57,290 nt of DNA from Candidatus Binatia bacterium. GTDB taxonomy: Bacteria; Desulfobacterota; Binatia; UBA12015. The number at the start of each line of letters is the position of its first letter. The stretch's first letter is position 1. The translations under genes and the position numbers were made by a program. The notes under the pieces are model-generated. The model was not told the DNA's origin. It made no database searches and was given only the letters and a program-made list of their open reading frames with translations. The DNA lies in NCBI GenBank assembly GCA_019749875.1, contig JAIEPK010000087.1, positions 1 to 57,290 of the forward strand, read 5' to 3'. This document shows, one piece after another, positions 8,295-17,600 of the stretch.

Positions 8295-9173
8295 TCATTG
8301 CACCGTTTCGAGGGCGCGCTCGAGGGTGCGCTTGGTGAACACGTTGGCGTCGATGTTCTGGTTGTAATGCACGTCGGACACGTCGACGACGGTGTAGCCG
8401 CCCGACGGGGTCTTCATCTCCAGGTGGAGCGGGGTCGGGATGCCGTCGATGGTCTCGATCTTGGTGAGCCGCAGGACCTTCTTCGGCTCGCGCTCGTCGG
8501 TGTAGAACTCGATGCCACGCTGCACGTGATCGGGTGTCGACAGCAGGAGGACGAACCGCTTGTAGCCCACGTCCTCCTTGTGCGGCACGAGCTCGATCGA
8601 ATGGACCTGCAGTCCGTCCTGATCGGTCACCGCGAGGACCTTCGCGTCGGCGTCAGCGGCGGTCCAGTCGACGAGCTCCGTCATGAGCTCGAGATCGCGG
8701 TAGCTGAAGTTGCTGCCCATGAAGCTGTCGTCCTTGGAGGCCCCCCCGATCTGCCGGACGCGCTGGCCCTCGGGAAAGTAGATCCACTGCTCGGCGTCGC
8801 GCCCGTCGTGCGTGACCTGCAGGAACGCTGTGCCGCGCACCTCCGGTGGCTCGAGGAACACGGAGAGCGACTTGTCCCCGGAGTCGTGATCCCGCCGCGT
8901 CTTGATGACCATCTCGCGTTTGCGCTCACGGCCGTCGGCGTCGTGGATGACGATGGCCAGCCGCTGGCTCGAGTCGTTCCAGGCACGGGACGTGTCGTTC
9001 AACCGCTTGGCCTCGTCCAGCAGCTCGCGGCCCGACGGCGCCGCGAGCGCCGCCGAGCCGGTGGCGAGCCCGACCAGCATCGTGGCGATGGCGAGTGCGC
9101 CCAGCAGCATTGCTGCTCTGGCGTGAGGCGCGGACGAGCACGAGCCGCGAATGACGGTGACCTCGATGCGCAT
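8295..9173 (-). CDS. Periplasmic LolA-like (outer-membrane lipoprotein-sorting family) protein
   Basis: A protein of about 292 residues with an N-terminal hydrophobic signal (MLLGALAIATMLVGLATGSAALA, about residues 21-43) and a mature beta-rich body. It has the spacing of the LolA-like sorting family: KSLSVFLEPPEVRGTAFLQ, QWIYFPEGQRVRQIGG and DSFMGSNFSYRDLEL. These proteins have a LolA-type hydrophobic cup and usually travel with DUF1302 barrels and RND/MMPL lipid exporters; the mycobacterial polyketide-lipid carrier LppX shares this fold. Start ATG 9173 is favoured over ATG 9197, because it leaves a shorter n-region and is preceded by a G-rich stretch. It is convergent with the barrel gene (16 nt between stops). 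Confidence 0.85.
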   Translation of the reverse strand: MRIEVTVIRGSCSSAPHARAAMLLGALAIATMLVGLATGSAALAAPSGRELLDEAKRLNDTSRAWNDSSQRLAIVIHDADGRERKREMVIKTRRDHDSGDKSLSVFLEPPEVRGTAFLQVTHDGRDAEQWIYFPEGQRVRQIGGASKDDSFMGSNFSYRDLELMTELVDWTAADADAKVLAVTDQDGLQVHSIELVPHKEDVGYKRFVLLLSTPDHVQRGIEFYTDEREPKKVLRLTKIETIDGIPTPLHLEMKTPSGGYTVVDVSDVHYNQNIDANVFTKRTLERALETVQ

Positions 9174-9525
9174 TCTCCAACCCCCGAGCGCGCGCACGCC
9201 GCGCTGTCACGGAATGTGGACGACGGTGTCGCGAACCGCTCGCGTCGGCACGCGCCGACGCGGCGTGACGAAGCTACTCGCTGGGCCGGCGTGCTGTCAA
9301 CCGATGAAATCGCCGACATCGCAGGCAGCCTGCCATCGGAGCATTGCATCCATTCGTCGTCGAGAGTCCGGCGTCGCCGCGGCTCCCTGCGCGCTCGCTG
9401 TGCTGGCGCGGCGGCGACAGGATCGCACCGGCGCCTCTGGCCGTGGCCTCAGGGTGATTCTTGCATTGCGACGATGGACGCCCCGTGATAGCGCGGGGCA
9501 TCCCGACTGACGGACACGGGGTCGA
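9174..9525. other. Divergent spacer between LolA-like and PadR genes; no gene seen
   Basis: About 350 nt without a credible reading frame: the frames here show no family features and no ribosome site. It should hold the two divergent promoters. The only clear element is the near-palindrome at 9480-9499. A TTGCAT hexamer at 9461-9466 is a possible -35 but has no good -10 partner. Confidence 0.5.
9480..9499. promoter_or_regulatory. Near-palindrome just upstream of padR-type gene (candidate autoregulatory operator)
   Basis: GCCCCGTG-ATAG-CGCGGGGC is an 8-bp inverted repeat with one mismatch, ending 26 bp before the start of the PadR-family gene. PadR proteins normally bind dyads in their own promoter, so this is a natural candidate operator. 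In DNA this GC-rich it could also be chance. Confidence 0.35.
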
Positions 9526-10194
9526 ATGATCCGTTACCTCGTTCTCGGCTTCCTCCTCGATGGAGAGCCGCGCCACGGCTATGCGCTGATGAAGGACGCG
9601 CACGCGAAGATGCGTGTGCTCGCCAATTCGGGCAGCTTCTATCGCGAGCTGAGGATGCTCGAGCGCGCCGGCCAGATCGCCGTCCATCGGGGCGGCGTAC
9701 GCGAAGGCGCGCGCCGCGCCTCGTACGTCATCACGCCGGCAGGGCGCCATGAGTTCCTGTCGTGGCTGCACTCGTCGCCGCTCGACCTGCGCACTGCGGA
9801 GGATGATCTGTCGGCGCGCGCGCTGTTCATCGGTGAGCCGCCGCGACCCGAGGATCGAGCTCTGGTGCAGAAGTGGCAGGACCGCCTTTGGATCGAGTGC
9901 AAGATCCTCGAGCGCGAGCGCGACGAGCTGCTCGAAAGCCGGGAGGATCGGGCGTCGTCGTGGCGCCTCGAGCTACTGCTGACGCGCCGGATCGCACGCG
10001 CGGCGGCCGATCTGGAGCTCCTCGGTGCTCTACGCCAAGGCCTCGAATGCATGGTTGCTGCTGTCGAGGACAAGGTGGACGGAGCAGATGGTGCGCGGCC
10101 CCGTGAGAGCGGCGCGAAGCTGCCTGCCACGCGGCGGGAGACGCTGCGCGCGGTCCCCAGCGCGCCCGGTAAGGCACGAAGGAGCCTCTCGTGA
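9526..10194 (+). CDS. PadR-family transcriptional regulator
   Basis: The N-terminus (MIRYLVLGFLLDGEPRHGYALM, then FYRELRMLERAGQI) is the PadR winged-helix domain, with the typical recognition helix and the wing VREGARRASYVITPAGR. Residues about 85-185 form the long C-terminal dimerisation helices of PadR subfamily-2 proteins. The last 35 residues are low-complexity and basic. Total 222 residues. It starts the four-gene operon, and its stop overlaps the permease start by 4 nt (GTGA). PadR repressors commonly sense phenolic or drug-like compounds and control adjacent efflux genes. That fits a ligand made by the type III PKS two genes downstream, which is inference. Confidence 0.93.
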   Translation: MIRYLVLGFLLDGEPRHGYALMKDAHAKMRVLANSGSFYRELRMLERAGQIAVHRGGVREGARRASYVITPAGRHEFLSWLHSSPLDLRTAEDDLSARALFIGEPPRPEDRALVQKWQDRLWIECKILERERDELLESREDRASSWRLELLLTRRIARAAADLELLGALRQGLECMVAAVEDKVDGADGARPRESGAKLPATRRETLRAVPSAPGKARRSLS

Positions 10195-12761
10195 TCCTGC
10201 CGAGCTTCCGGCTGCCGTTGCGCTTCATGCGCGGGCAGTACGGCCGGACGGCGCTCACGGTGATCGCGCTGGCGGTCGGTATCGCGCTGGTTTTCGCGAT
10301 CGACATGGTCGCGCGGTCGATGCAGGTCGCCTTCGAGGAGGTGATCGACACGATGGCGGGGCGGGCGGCGCTCGAGATCACCGCCGGACGCGACGGTTTC
10401 GTGCCCGAAGAGATCGTCGAGACCGTGCGCGCGGTGCCGGGTGTGGAGATCGCCGTACCGATCGTCAGTGCGCCGGCCTTCCTCACCGACGGCAGCGGCG
10501 AGTCGGTCACGGTGCACGGGGTGGACCTGCTCAACGAGGCGGAGCTGCGAGTGTATCGTGCCCGGGGCGAGGACGCGCGCCCGATCGATGATCCGGTCCG
10601 CTTTCTTGCCGACCCGCGCTCCGTCGTCCTGACGCGGAGCTTCGCCGCGAGGCACCAGCTCCGCGTCGGCGATACGATCGAGCTCGCGACCCCGCGCGGC
10701 AAGCGCGCCTTCTCGATCCTGAGCCTGCTCGAGCCGGAGGGTGTCGCGCGTGTCTACGGTGGCAACCTGGTGGTCATGGACGTCGCGGCGGCGCAGGAGG
10801 TGTTCGCGGCGCGCGGGCTGGTGAGCCGGATCGACGTCGTCGTGCGCCGCGATGTGTCCGCAGCGGAGGTGCGCGACGCGATCGCGCGGACGCTGCCGCC
10901 CGGCCTCGGCGTGAGCGCACCGGCGCAGCGCAAGCTCGACCTCCAGGCGCTGATGCAATCGTTCCAGCTCCTGCTGCGTGCGATCGGCGGCAGCGCGCTG
11001 ATCGTCGCCTTCCTGATCGCGTTCAACGCCCTGTCGTGGGAGTTCGAGCAGCGTGCGTGGCAGCTGGGAATCCTCGCCGCGATCGGTGCTCCCGCGCGCG
11101 TGATCTGGCGCTCGCAGATGAAGGAGGCGCTGCTGCTGGGCGTTGCCGGGCTCACCCTCGGCACCGTTCTCGGCGTCGCGCTCGCGCGCCTGTTGCTGCC
11201 GGTAATGACCGTGGCCACCGCGCTCAACTTCAACGTAATCGCGCCGCAAGCGGAGCTGCACCCGAGTGCCGCATCGTTCGCCCTGGCCGTCGTGCTCGGG
11301 CTCGGGGTAGCGCTGCTCGCCGCCTGGATCCCGGCGGCGCGCGCGGTGCGCCTCGGAAGCGCTACGACGATCCGCGGCCGCGACGTCGAGGTGGAGGAGT
11401 TCGGCGTGCGCGCGCGCCTGGTCGGCATCGTCCTGCTCGCCGGCGCGGGGCTCGCTGCGGCAGTCCTGCAAGTGCGCACCGGCTCCGTTGCCTTTGGGCT
11501 CATCGCGACCGTGCTCGTGTTCGCGGCGATCGCCGCCGCGGCGACGCCGCTCGTCTGGGGCGTATCGCGTGTCGTGCTGCCAGGCATCGCGCGGCTGGCC
11601 GGCGCGAGCGGCCATCTCGCCGCCGCGGCGCTGCGCGATCACGCGCGTCGTACGGGCATGGCCGTCGCCACGATCGGTGTGGGCGTGGCGGCCGTCACGT
11701 GGCTGTGGATCCTGGCACGGAGCTTCGAAGGCTCGGTCGTCGACGCGCTCGGGCGCGCGATCCGCGCCGACCTCGTCGTGACCTCGGCGAACGTCAGCGG
11801 GGGCTTTCTCGAGGCACCCATGGGCGGGGAGGTGCTCGACGCGGTTCGCGGAGTCGGCGGTGTCGCAGTTGCTGCCGGCTGGCGTGCCCTCGAGTGGCCC
11901 TTCGCGGGCGGCCCGATCGGGATCAGCGCCTATGACGGCGCGTACTTCCTCGATCGGCGCTTCGGCGAGTGGCCGCTCAAAGGCGGCGCGCCGTCGGCCT
12001 GGGACCTGGTTGCGCGTGGTGAGGGGGTCGTGGTCTCGACGAGCTTCGTGATGACCACCGGCAGGAACGTCGGCGACCGGATCGTGCTCGAATCGCCGAC
12101 CGGGCCGCTCGAGCTGCCGATCGTCGGCACGACGGTCGACTTCGTGTCGCCACGCGGCACGATCGAGATGAGCCGGGCGCTGTTCGCCGAGCGCTGGCGC
12201 GACGGCAGCCTGACCAGGATCTTCGTCCTGAAGGAGCCATCGATCGATGCCGGCGAGCTCCGTCGGAGCATCGCGTCCGCCGTGGGCGAGCGCTTCGCGC
12301 TGCGCATTCTGTCGGCGCGCGAGCTGCTCGACTACTTCGTCACGCAGGTACGGCGCGCGTTCAGCCTGATCCCGATCCTCGGGTTGCTGGTCTTCCTGGT
12401 GATCCTGATCGGGCTCGCCAGCGCGCTCGCGACGTCGGTGCTCGACCGCAAGCGCCAGCTCGCGACCGCGCATGCGATCGGGCTGCGTGCGCGACGGGTC
12501 CGGCGCAGTGTGACGCTCGAGAGCGGCATCATCGGGTGCATCGGCCTTGTCCTGGCGGGGCTCGGTGGCTGCGTTCTCGCCTGGATCTGGGTGGGGAGCA
12601 CGTTCCAGCTGCTGCTCGGATGGGCGCTCGACGTCCACCTACCGCGCATCGAGCTGGTCTCGATCGCGGCAGTCACGCTGCTGGTCGCGGCGCTGTCGGC
12701 CTGGCTTCCCGCGAGACGCGCCGAGCGTCTATCGGTGATCGAAGTGCTGCGTTCTGAATGA
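10191..12761 (+). CDS. FtsX-like ABC transporter permease (two FtsX domains), PadR operon
   Basis: An 856-residue permease of the same architecture as the one at 2619-5198: TM helix at about 19-40 (TALTVIALAVGIALVFAI), periplasmic domain, FtsX core (about 255-400), central TM segments (410-480), second periplasmic domain and a final FtsX core (about 720-845). It ends in the family-typical LSVIEVLRSE. GTG 10191 overlaps the PadR stop, and the stop overlaps an ATG of the next frame, so translation is coupled on both sides. Its ATPase is separated from it by the type III PKS gene, which is unusual. Likely role: export of that enzyme's product from the inner membrane. Confidence 0.92.
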   Translation: MILPSFRLPLRFMRGQYGRTALTVIALAVGIALVFAIDMVARSMQVAFEEVIDTMAGRAALEITAGRDGFVPEEIVETVRAVPGVEIAVPIVSAPAFLTDGSGESVTVHGVDLLNEAELRVYRARGEDARPIDDPVRFLADPRSVVLTRSFAARHQLRVGDTIELATPRGKRAFSILSLLEPEGVARVYGGNLVVMDVAAAQEVFAARGLVSRIDVVVRRDVSAAEVRDAIARTLPPGLGVSAPAQRKLDLQALMQSFQLLLRAIGGSALIVAFLIAFNALSWEFEQRAWQLGILAAIGAPARVIWRSQMKEALLLGVAGLTLGTVLGVALARLLLPVMTVATALNFNVIAPQAELHPSAASFALAVVLGLGVALLAAWIPAARAVRLGSATTIRGRDVEVEEFGVRARLVGIVLLAGAGLAAAVLQVRTGSVAFGLIATVLVFAAIAAAATPLVWGVSRVVLPGIARLAGASGHLAAAALRDHARRTGMAVATIGVGVAAVTWLWILARSFEGSVVDALGRAIRADLVVTSANVSGGFLEAPMGGEVLDAVRGVGGVAVAAGWRALEWPFAGGPIGISAYDGAYFLDRRFGEWPLKGGAPSAWDLVARGEGVVVSTSFVMTTGRNVGDRIVLESPTGPLELPIVGTTVDFVSPRGTIEMSRALFAERWRDGSLTRIFVLKEPSIDAGELRRSIASAVGERFALRILSARELLDYFVTQVRRAFSLIPILGLLVFLVILIGLASALATSVLDRKRQLATAHAIGLRARRVRRSVTLESGIIGCIGLVLAGLGGCVLAWIWVGSTFQLLLGWALDVHLPRIELVSIAAVTLLVAALSAWLPARRAERLSVIEVLRSE

Positions 12762-12808
12762 CGATCGCACGAGTCCTGGGCCCGGGCAGGGTCCGAGAGG
12801 GAATGTTC

Positions 12809-13885
12809 ATGGCACGTCTCCGAGCAATCTCCTGCGTTTCCGCCCCGAACGTCGTCAGCATGGACGAGGTGACGGATTTCCTCGTCGGGCTGGCGCGACC
12901 GAGCGCGCGAGCGCGGCTCGCCGAAACGCTCGCCGGGGCAAGAAATCGGACCCGGCACTCGGTGCTGCCGCTCGCGTCTCTCGCGCGGCTCGGCGGCATT
13001 GGCGAACGTAGCGAGCTCTATCGCCAGCACGCCACCACGCTCGCCACGCAAGCGGTCGCTCGGCTGGCCGAGCGCGGCCAGCTCGACACGCGCGCGATCT
13101 CCAAGGTGATCTACGTGTCGGCCACCGGTCAGGCGACGCCGTCCATCGAGACCGAGATCATCCGCCGGTACGGGCTCGACCCGCGCTGCCGGCGCATTCC
13201 GCTGTCCCAGCTGGGCTGCTCCGGTGGCGTCGCGGCGCTCGCGCTGGCGGCAGAGACGGTTCGGGAGCCGGGTGGTGCGACGCTCGTGGTGAGCGCCGAA
13301 GTCCCGTCGCTGCAGCTGCAGCTCGCCGAGCCGTCGTTCGCCGAGCTCATCGCGGCGGCGCACTTCGGTGACGGTGCTGCAGCCGCCGTCATCGCCGCCG
13401 ATGGCCCCGGCGTGGAGATCTGCGCGACCTCGAGCACGCTCCTGCCCGAGGTCGCGGAAGGTGGGCAGGTCCTCGTCCATGAGACGGGTTTGCGTCTGCG
13501 CTCCTCGGGTGACCTGCCCGGGCTCATTCGTCGACGTGTCGAGCCGTTGCTGCGCGCGCTGACCACCGAGCATGGGCTCGAGCCGCGTGAGCTCGCCTTC
13601 GTCGCGGCGCACCCGCGCAGCGCTCGGGTGCTCGAGTCCGTCGCCGACGGGCTGCGGCTCGACGACCAGCAGCTCGCCGGCTCGTGGGCGACGTGGGAGA
13701 CGCGGGCCAACATGATCTCGTCGAGCGTGTTCTGTGCGTTCGACGAGAGCGCGCGTGGCGCCGCGCCGGAAGGTGCGCGAGCGGCAGCAATGCTCGCGTT
13801 CGGCGCCGGGACCTCGTGTGAGATCGCGCTGCTCCGCTGGGCGGAGGCAGGCGACCTGACGGGCATTGCGGAGCGGGCGGCGTGA
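12809..13885 (+). CDS. Type III polyketide synthase (chalcone/stilbene/alkylresorcinol synthase-like)
   Basis: A thiolase-fold condensing enzyme of 358 residues with the complete type III PKS triad: Cys137 in QLGCSGG, His268 in AAHPRSARVL and Asn301 in WETRANMISSSVF. The C-terminal GAGTS near the end is the usual glycine-rich substrate-tunnel motif. Such enzymes extend acyl-CoA or ACP-bound acyl starters with malonyl-CoA and cyclise to pyrones or resorcinols. The ATG at 12809 has GAGAGG eight bases upstream and gives the family-typical N-terminus; ATG 12758 overlaps the permease stop and would add 17 residues. It sits between ABC permease and ATPase genes, with a 4-nt overlap into the latter. 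The adjacent type I PKS/PPTase recall the Azotobacter ArsABCD phenolic-lipid arrangement. Confidence 0.93.
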   Translation: MARLRAISCVSAPNVVSMDEVTDFLVGLARPSARARLAETLAGARNRTRHSVLPLASLARLGGIGERSELYRQHATTLATQAVARLAERGQLDTRAISKVIYVSATGQATPSIETEIIRRYGLDPRCRRIPLSQLGCSGGVAALALAAETVREPGGATLVVSAEVPSLQLQLAEPSFAELIAAAHFGDGAAAAVIAADGPGVEICATSSTLLPEVAEGGQVLVHETGLRLRSSGDLPGLIRRRVEPLLRALTTEHGLEPRELAFVAAHPRSARVLESVADGLRLDDQQLAGSWATWETRANMISSSVFCAFDESARGAAPEGARAAAMLAFGAGTSCEIALLRWAEAGDLTGIAERAA

Positions 13886-14601
13886 TCGTCATCGAGCAAG
13901 TCGGCAAGCGCTACGGGCAGGGCGCTGCCGCGGTCGAGGCGCTGCGCGAGGTCACGCTCGCCATCCCGGCCGGACAGTTCGTCTCGGTCATGGGGCCGAG
14001 TGGCTGCGGCAAGAGCACGCTGCTCAACCTCATCGCCGGGCTCGATCAGCCTACACGTGGCCGCGTGCTGATCGACGGACAGGATCTCGCGCAGCTGTCG
14101 AGCGACGAGCGCAGCGACCTGCGGCTGCACCGCATCGGCCTCGTGTTCCAGAGCTTCAACCTCTTTCCGACCTTCACCGTCGAGGAGAACGTCGCGACGC
14201 CGCTGGAGTTCCTCGGCGTCGGCTGGAACGACGCTCGGGAACGCGCGCGGCGGGTCCTGTCGCGCGTCGGCATCCCGACCTCGACACACGGTCGCCGGCC
14301 GTCGGAGCTGTCGGGCGGCGAGCAGCAGCGTACCGCGATTGCGCGCGCTCTGGTGACCGAGCCCGCGATCCTGCTCGCCGACGAGCCGACCGGGAACCTC
14401 GACACGCGGACCGGTCAGAGCGTGCTCGATCTGATCCGCGAGCTGAACCGCACCGAGAAGCTGACCGTCGTCCTTGCGACGCACAGTACCGTGGCGGCGA
14501 CGTACGGCCACCGCACGATCGAGATCTCCGATGGCACGGTGGTCCACGACGTCGAGGCGCCGCCACGCCCGATCCTGCGGCTGGCCGCCGACTACGAGTA
14601 G
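13882..14601 (+). CDS. ABC transporter ATP-binding subunit (LolD/MacB type), PadR operon
   Basis: A 239-residue ATPase with Walker [10 protein letters not shown] (38-46), [11 protein letters not shown]-loop (88-97), signature LSGGEQQ (143-149), Walker [13 protein letters not shown] (163-174) and switch His201. It should energise the permease encoded two genes earlier. GTG 13882 overlaps the type III PKS stop (GTGA). Its stop overlaps that of the convergent carboxylase gene by 10 bp (14592-14601), so there is no room for a separate terminator. Confidence 0.95.
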   Translation: MIVIEQVGKRYGQGAAAVEALREVTLAIPAGQFVSVMGPSGCGKSTLLNLIAGLDQPTRGRVLIDGQDLAQLSSDERSDLRLHRIGLVFQSFNLFPTFTVEENVATPLEFLGVGWNDARERARRVLSRVGIPTSTHGRRPSELSGGEQQRTAIARALVTEPAILLADEPTGNLDTRTGQSVLDLIRELNRTEKLTVVLATHSTVAATYGHRTIEISDGTVVHDVEAPPRPILRLAADYE

Positions 14602-17600
14602 AGCGGCGAGCGCGCCGACGATGGCGCGGCGCGCTCGCCGTCTGCACCGGCGAGCGCCTCCTCGAGTGCACCGATCAGGTACGGGCGCATCTGCGCGGAC
14701 GGGACGACGTCGTGCAGCGAGCCGACCTGCCGCGCCCGCTCTACGGTATGGATGGCCTCGAACTCGGCGGCGACGTCGATCTCGGCGCGCTCGATCGCAC
14801 GCTGCAAGGCTCCCTCGAACACTGCGCGGCCCTCGTTGCCGCCGTGCTGCTCGAGCGCCCTGGCGGCGCTAACGACTTCGGGATCGCGTGCGGCGCGCTG
14901 CCTGGTCTCGCGCGTGAACACGACCTTGGCGGCGGCGCTGCCGCCGATCACCGACGCGTACGAGCCCGCGAGTGCGCCGACGCGCACCCGGTCGCTCAGG
15001 CGACGCGAGAACACGACGTACGCCCCGCCGTGATAGCGCGACACGACGAGGAAGAGCAGCGGGCTCGCGACGTTGACGACCGCACGCGCGATCTCCGCGC
15101 CGTTCTCGAGCTGTAGCGAACGAAGGGACTCCGGCGACCCGTCGAAGCCCGACAAGTTGGCGAGCACCACCACGGGCCGATTGCCGCTGGCCGAGTTGAT
15201 CGCGCGAGCGATCTTGCGCGACGACAGCGAGAACAGCGTACCGCCGGTCCAGCTGCTCGGTCCGTCGACCGGCAGGTCGCCGCTGCGGGCGAGGCTGCGG
15301 CTCTCGATGCCGATCAGACAGACGGCGATGCCGCCGAGCCGCGCATCCCACACGATCGCCGTCTCCGCACCGCGCCAGGTGTGCCAGCGCTCGAGGTTGC
15401 CGCCGTCCTGGTCGACGACGGCCGCCATCACGGCGCGCATCGAGAACGGACGCCGCCGCCCCGGATTCTTCGCGTCGTCGAACAGATCGCCGATCTCTGC
15501 GAAGCCGTCGCTTGAATCCCCGCGGTACGGGAAGCGGGTGACGTCGCGATCGACCGGATCGGTCGTGGCTCTCCGCCGCGGCCAGCGCTCGCCGGGCACC
15601 ACGTAGGTGTACGAGTAGTGTCGCGCGAGGACGTCGAACGCGTCGCGGAGGCTCGCGGCGCAGTACTGCGCCGCGCCGTTGGGCGCGGCGATGCGCTCGA
15701 GGCCGCCGATCGCGACCTCGTCCTCTGCGGCAACCGCGCCGGATGCCTCGAGCGCCGCGCGGCCCGTCAAGACCATGGATCCCGCAGTAGTCATGACGAG
15801 CGCGCCCTTGGTGTGGAGGAGCATCGTCGACAGCGCGTTCCAGTAGCTCTGTGCGCCGACGTTGACCCCGCTCACGATGACGTGCACCACGCCGCCGCCT
15901 TGCGTGAAGCGGATGATCCGGCGCGCGACCGCGGCGGTGGCATCGAGGTTCTCGGTGCCGCTGTCCATCGCGATCCGGGCGCCGCTCGAGATCGGCAGCC
16001 ACTCGACCGGGACGCGTCGCCGCTCGGCGAGATCGATCGCGGCGACGATCCGGCGGCACTCGGGGACGGCGAGGGCGCCCATCGATCGGGCGGGGTCGGA
16101 GATCACCAGGACACGCTCGAGCCCCTCGGGAACCTCCGCGGTCGGAGTGCGCAGCAGCCCGACGACGACCGAGCTCGGATGGCCCCCGGGCGGCCGCTCG
16201 ACGGCGCGCAGCACGTCGCCACGCCGCGCGCGCGGATCGAGCTCCAGCTCTTGAAAGGAGCCGCCGCGTGCCAGCGCGATGGCGTGCGGGTCGAAGACGT
16301 CGCGCTGCCGGGCGGCGGCGACGCGGCGCTCGTGCTCGCCGATCGGGCGCACGCGCGCCCAGGTCGAAGGCCGGAAGTGTGCCTCGATGCCGAGTCCCGC
16401 GGGGTCGCGCGCGACGAGATCGACGCGCGTGCATCGTCCCGTGCGGCGATCGACGGCACGGAGTCGCAGCACCACGCGCTCGATGCCGAGACGTGCGGTG
16501 AGCGGGCCGACCACGCGCACCAGCCGGTCGCACGTCGCCCGATCGAGCTCGATCGCAGGCAGGACGTCGACCGTGATCGTGTTCCACTGCGGCGCCGCGT
16601 CTGCGCCGGTTTCCTCGATTGCGCGGCGCAGCGCGCGCGTCGCACGGTTGAGCGCGAGCTTGAGCGCGGCCAGCGGCTGTCTCGCCGGCGGCTTGGCGGC
16701 CGATCCGCCGTCGGCACGGGCGAAGACCACGATGCGCTGGTCGAACGTCACGGTGCGGTGGCGGGCGCGGTAGCAATGGACCGAGGCGAGCGTCGGTAGC
16801 TTCTCCAGCGTGAAGTCGGCGAGCCGGCGCAGCTCGCGTGTCAGCCAGCGGTCGTCGACGGTGACGAAGCGTTTCGGCCCGACGCGGCGCCGCAACGCCG
16901 GTTCCTCGAAGATCGCCTGCAGGAGCCCGACCGCGGCCTCGGCGACCGCCGATCCGACCGCCGAGCGCAGCTCGCCGAGCGTCGCCAAGGCGCGCCGCAC
17001 CTCGGGATCGCGGCGCAGGAGACGCTGCGCGCACGGCAGGCGGATCAGCCGTCGGAGCAGGGCCGCGACGAGCCGCTGCCGGCTGTCGCGCTCGTGCCGC
17101 GTGGACAGCAGGCGCAGCAGCGCGCGCTCGAGCTGCGCTCCCGGCGCGAGATCCGCGGCGTCGTCGTGCCGCAGGGCTGCGCGCAGGAGCGGCAGCAGCG
17201 ATGGATCGTCGGCGCCGCCGTGGCGCAGCGCCGCGATCCAGGCGCGCAAGCGCTCGAACGGCGAAGCCAGGAGAGCGCCGTCGTCCGACCAACCCGGCTC
17301 GCGTGACAATGCTCGCTCCTGGTCGGCGAACAAGACGACCAGCGAGCCGAGCGCGGCGTGCTCCCGTGCCGCCGTGGCGGAGCGTCGTCGCGGCTGTGGC
17401 GCGTCGAGCCAGGCGAGCAGCTCGGCGAGGCGGTGGGCATCGCTCGCGAAACCGAGCAGCACGTGGCGCAGCTGGTCGCACTGCCGAAACGTCGCCGACG
17501 GCGCGTCCATCCTGGCGCGCGATTGAGGAGCCGTCGGGCGATTCGCTGCCGCCGCGTCGCCGGCGCCGACCTCGAGCCGCACCACCAGGTCTCCCTTGCG

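Noticed and set aside
9639-12638. A 999-codon open frame on the minus strand
   Set aside because: It runs antisense to the PadR and permease genes, is dominated by Arg/Asp/Gln/His and matches no fold; such frames are a by-product of high GC.
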